Assembly: GCA_963716445.1 (NCBI GenBank) | Contig: OY970313.1 | Span: forward strand, 1,736,001-1,800,000 | Direction of reading: 5' to 3' | Source of the DNA: JAAYBF01 sp963716445 | Lineage (GTDB): Bacteria > Actinomycetota > Thermoleophilia > Solirubrobacterales > Thermoleophilaceae | DNA: 64,000 bases | In this document: in pieces, positions 61,562-64,000 of the stretch | Layout: every line of letters starts with the position of its first letter | How positions within the stretch are numbered: position 1 is the first letter of the stretch | Position numbers and translations under genes: made by a program | The notes under the pieces: model-generated | Seen by the model: only the letters and a program-made list of their open reading frames with translations | What the model was told of the DNA's origin: nothing | The model's database searches: none

Positions 61562-61947
61562 TTAGCTGGCTGTAAGCCGGATTCTGTCGAGAGCAACCAT
61601 CCGTCTGCCCAGTAGCCGGCTATCTGGAGGGAGGGCCGGCCGGAGCTGGGCGGGCCTCATGGCCCTGCGGCCTACCTGGGACTCGGCGAGCAACGTCAAC
61701 GCCCCTGCTTGGCCTTGCACCGGGTGGGGTTTGCCTGGCCGCCGTGTCGCCACGACGCCGGTGCGCTCTTACCGCACCATTTCACCCTTGCCGGCGACGG
61801 GCGAGCCCGTCGCTTAGGCGGTGTATTTCTGTGGCACTTTCCCGCGGGTTTCCCCGGGTCGGTTCCCCAACCACCCTGCTCTTTGGTGTCCGGACTTTCC
61901 TCGAACGCCGGTTTTCTCTCCGGCGCCCGCGGCTGCTTACCAGCCCT
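61562..61947 (-). ncRNA. rnpB: RNase P RNA (type A)
   Basis: About 386 nt on the minus strand. The 5' conserved GAGGAAAGTCCGGAC lies at 61902-61888, the middle GGTGAAATGGTGCGGTAAGA at about 61790-61770, and the 3' ACAGAATCCGGCTTAC near 61586-61571. P1 forms from GTAAGC near the 5' end and GCTTAC near the 3' end. It is the catalytic RNA that removes tRNA 5' leaders. The ends are set by the P1 pairing and are accurate to a few bases. Confidence 0.96.
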
Positions 61948-62023
61948 TGAATGGTAGGCCCAAAAGGGCCCGGCGCAAACTACGGCAAGACGGCCACCTG
62001 GCCCCAAGCGGCCCCGCGGCCCG

Positions 62024-62305
62024 TCAGAAGACCTCGCTGCCGCACCCCGCACAGCGCGCTGGGCCTGAGCCCTCCAGCCGCCCATGGCAGACCGGACACT
62101 CGGCCGCCCCACCGGCGCGCAGACCCTCCCAGACGCTGTCGAGCCGTTGCTCGAGCGTGAGCCTGCCGCCCCCGGGACGTGCCGGGTGCCTGGTCAAGCG
62201 GTGGCGCAGCGCGCCATCGCCCGGGCCTCCGCTTGTCGCGGGACCCTCCCTGCAAGCTTGCGAGAGCCTGTCCGCGATCCGCTCGGTGGCAGTCGCCGGA
62301 GTCAT
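62024..62305 (-). CDS. small zinc-ribbon protein downstream of lexA
   Basis: A 93-residue protein ending in a zinc ribbon: Cys70, Cys73, Cys85 and Cys88 in E-C-P-V-C-H-G-R and A-R-C-A-G-C-G. The N-terminal 60 residues are mostly helical and Arg-rich. It begins ATG 62305, 16 bp after the lexA stop, so it is probably in the lexA transcript and induced with it. The function is unknown. The codon bias and the intact Cys pattern support a real gene. Confidence 0.7.
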   Translation of the reverse strand: MTPATATERIADRLSQACREGPATSGGPGDGALRHRLTRHPARPGGGRLTLEQRLDSVWEGLRAGGAAECPVCHGRLEGSGPARCAGCGSEVF

Positions 62306-62321
62306 GTCGTCCTCGCGATCG

Positions 62322-62942
62322 TCACGCGACCCTCCGCATGACGCCGACCACCTTGCCGAGGACGGCGACCTCCTGACTGCGGATCGGCTCGTGCGCCTCG
62401 TTCTCGGGCTGCAGCCGGATGTGGTCCTTCTCCTTGAAGAAGCGCTTGACGGTCGCCTCCGAGTCCTCGCCGACCAGCGCGACGACGATCTCGCCGTCCC
62501 TCGCCGTGTCCTGGGTCCGGACGGTGACGTGGTCGCCGTCGTGGATGCCGGCGTCGATCATCGAGTCTCCGGTGATGCGGAGCAGGTACTCGCCCTGATC
62601 GCCGCCCGCGAGCTCCGGCACCCCTACGTACTCCTCCACGTTCTCCTCGGCGAGCAGCGGCTGACCGGCCGCGACCTGGCCGAGCAGCGGCAGCCCCCCG
62701 TCGCCGCCGACGGCGCGCTTCGCGCGGTCGACCAGCAGCTCGATCGCGCGGGGCTTGGTGGGATCGCGCCGCAGCAACCCGACCTTCTCGAGGTTCGCCA
62801 GGTGCGCATGCACCGTCGAAGACGACGTCAGGCCGATCGCCTTGCCGATGTCGCGGACGGTGGGCGGGTAGCCGTGCTTGGCCGAGTAGCGCTTGATGAA
62901 GTCGAAGATCTCCTGCTGGCGCTTCGTCAGGTTCAGCTCCAC
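62322..62942 (-). CDS. lexA: SOS repressor LexA
   Basis: A 206-residue LexA. The winged helix covers residues 1-65 (L-T-K-R-Q-Q-E-I-F-D-F-I). The cleavage site is Ala92-Gly93 in V-A-A-G-Q-P. The catalytic Ser127 is in G-D-S-M and Lys166 in A-T-V-K-R-F. It represses DNA-damage genes and cuts itself when RecA is active. An actinobacterial SOS box (CGAACATGTGTTCG) lies 43 bp upstream of the start, showing autoregulation. Confidence 0.97.
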   Translation of the reverse strand: MELNLTKRQQEIFDFIKRYSAKHGYPPTVRDIGKAIGLTSSSTVHAHLANLEKVGLLRRDPTKPRAIELLVDRAKRAVGGDGGLPLLGQVAAGQPLLAEENVEEYVGVPELAGGDQGEYLLRITGDSMIDAGIHDGDHVTVRTQDTARDGEIVVALVGEDSEATVKRFFKEKDHIRLQPENEAHEPIRSQEVAVLGKVVGVMRRVA

Positions 62943-62984
62943 GGTCTCAGGCTCCTGTTCCCCACTGCGGATTGTCGTCTGATC

Positions 62985-62998
62985 CGAACATGTGTTCG
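62985..62998. promoter_or_regulatory. SOS box (LexA operator)
   Basis: CGAACATGTGTTCG, a perfect 14-bp palindrome of the actinobacterial and Bacillus-type CGAAC-N4-GTTCG form. It sits between lexA and the divergent tRNA-Leu, 43 bp from the lexA start. Confidence 0.93.
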
Positions 62999-63066
62999 TA
63001 GAGTACCCCCTCCGCGGACGGAATCAAACGGAAGGCCCTCACGGCGTATACTCAGCGCCCCCTCAG

Positions 63067-63152
<86 letters not shown>

Positions 63153-63298
63153 TCATCGCTTGGACGTGAGTGCCCCACGGCCCCGAGGCCGCGGGGCCCT
63201 TGCGCGTGAGCCGGCTGTCGCCAGAGATGGCCTTCAGCGGCGCCAGGTGTCATCGCGCCGCTGCACGACCGTTAGAGTCCTCCGGCGCACCTCAGGGC

Positions 63299-63715
63299 AT
63301 GAACACGTCGACGACCAACGATGCGATGGTGATGTCCGGCCTGTCGGAGGTCGCCCTCGGCGCGCTCACGGGCTGGCCCTTCGCGCTCGCGATCTCGGAC
63401 CCGGAACGGGCCCGCTCGCTGGGGATCGCCTCGATCCCACGTCTGCGCCAGTGGCATCTCGACCTGATCGCGCTTGGCAGCCTCACGGCGCTCGCCGGCG
63501 TGGCGGTCCCGGACCTTCCCCGCAAGGTGGCGTGGCCGCTGATGGCGGGAGCTTGGACGAACGCCAACGCGTTTGCGCCGTTGGTGGTCCGGCCGGAGCT
63601 GCGCGAACACCCGATCTACAAGGCCAGCGCGGTCGCCTCGTTCGTCACGACGAGCTGGGGCTTCGTCGGCCTGGCTGCGCTGGTGGCGCGTCGGGCTCGG
63701 CGACGTAGGAGATGA
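63299..63715 (+). CDS. small membrane protein, four helices
   Basis: A 138-residue protein with about four predicted helices (residues 10-30, 50-70, 75-95 and 110-130). A G-W-P-F-A-L near residue 24, N-A-N-A-F-A-P near 86 and S-W-G-F-V-G near 118 line the helices. Not recognised as a named family; distant resemblance to hydroxylaminobenzene-mutase-like membrane proteins is possible. ATG 63299 is chosen from the start of a continuous hydrophobic pattern; upstream in-frame starts lie near the tRNA. Confidence 0.72.
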   Translation: MNTSTTNDAMVMSGLSEVALGALTGWPFALAISDPERARSLGIASIPRLRQWHLDLIALGSLTALAGVAVPDLPRKVAWPLMAGAWTNANAFAPLVVRPELREHPIYKASAVASFVTTSWGFVGLAALVARRARRRRR

Positions 63716-63792
63716 CCGGGCACGCTGGCGCCTGAGCTCGTGCTCAACGCCCAACCGAGCCTCGCCCCGGAGCGAGTCGCAGCCCTGGCCGG

Positions 63793-64000
63793 TCAGCGCC
63801 CGCGGACGGTGACGCGAACGATGCGCGAGACGCCCGCTTCGTAGGGATAGGCCGCCTCGCGAGCGATGACCGCCCGGAAGGCGTACCGGCGCACCCCGGT
63901 CGTCGACGTGAAGCGGTAGCGGTGCCTGAAGACGCCCTTGGCGTTCGCCCGCGGGGTGGCGAAGGTACGCCACTTGCGCCCGACCTTCGCCTGCAAGGCG
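63793..64000 (-). CDS. C-terminal part of a surface protein with Ig-like repeats (partial)
   Basis: The last 68 codons of a protein whose start is beyond the window edge. The visible part (Q-A-K-V-G-R-K-W-R-T-F, then F-R-H-R-Y-R-F-T-S-T-T-G-V-R-R-Y-A-F-R-A) is the pattern of Ig-like repeats common in long secreted proteins of this bacterial class. A signal peptide and the rest of the repeats would be expected upstream of 64000. Confidence 0.75.
   Translation of the reverse strand, partial: ALQAKVGRKWRTFATPRANAKGVFRHRYRFTSTTGVRRYAFRAVIAREAAYPYEAGVSRIVRVTVRGR

Noticed and set aside
61948..62023. The short GGCCC-AAAA-GGGCC hairpin upstream of RNase P RNA as a terminator
   Set aside because: A five-base stem without a T-run is too weak to call.

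Overview
The window comes from a high-GC actinobacterium, most likely of the class Thermoleophilia (Solirubrobacterales). This placement is an inference from gene content. The signs are an actinobacterial SOS box upstream of lexA, a mycolate-free but sortase- and FemAB-rich envelope repertoire, ethylmalonyl-CoA (EMC) pathway genes, c-di-AMP riboswitches in front of cell-wall genes, and secreted proteins carrying Ig-like, LamG and lysyl-oxidase-like domains. No phage, transposase, CRISPR array or plasmid function was seen, so the window looks chromosomal.

Layout. 1-4.4 kb: a metallo-beta-lactamase-fold hydrolase, a B12-dependent ethylmalonyl-CoA mutase type enzyme and its MeaB-type G-protein chaperone. 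4.5-6.9 kb: an envelope signalling patch with a sortase, an ECF sigma factor and a divergently encoded membrane protein ending in an LPFTG sorting signal. 6.9-34.4 kb: a large exopolysaccharide locus with two O-antigen ligase/polymerase-like proteins, an initiating sugar-phosphate transferase, nucleotide-sugar enzymes, four further glycosyltransferases, a flippase, a tyrosine autokinase, an asparagine-synthase-like protein, a polysaccharide deacetylase, two FemAB-like transferases and an ATP-grasp ligase. Inside it lie three tandem secreted paralogues, the first preceded by a c-di-GMP-I riboswitch. 34.4-38.7 kb: a lysyl-oxidase/LamG protein, a lipoprotein, a CAP-domain protein under a c-di-AMP riboswitch, and a hexapeptide acyltransferase. 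38.7-48.8 kb: more EMC pathway genes (MaoC hydratase, malyl-CoA lyase, acyl-CoA dehydrogenase), a divergent SucCD-like pair with a ferredoxin-like protein, and folate genes pabAB and pabC. 48.8-64 kb: housekeeping and envelope genes (NlpC/P60, acyl-CoA ligase, MMPL transporter, glutamine synthetase, HxlR regulator, cytochrome c), RNase P RNA, lexA and tRNA-Leu(GAG).

How the parts work together. Four genes spread over 48 kb would carry out most of the EMC pathway: mutase, candidate methylsuccinyl-CoA dehydrogenase, mesaconyl-CoA hydratase and malyl-CoA lyase. Two of them, the hydratase and the dehydrogenase, have an identical 23-bp operator-like sequence just upstream of the ribosome-binding region, so they are probably controlled by one regulator encoded elsewhere. 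Surface construction appears to be tied to two second messengers: c-di-GMP acts on a secreted matrix-type protein in the polysaccharide locus, and c-di-AMP acts through three separate ydaO-type leaders on a CAP protein, a peptidoglycan hydrolase and a small membrane protein. A 44-bp dyad occurs twice, about 57 kb apart, with no assigned function.
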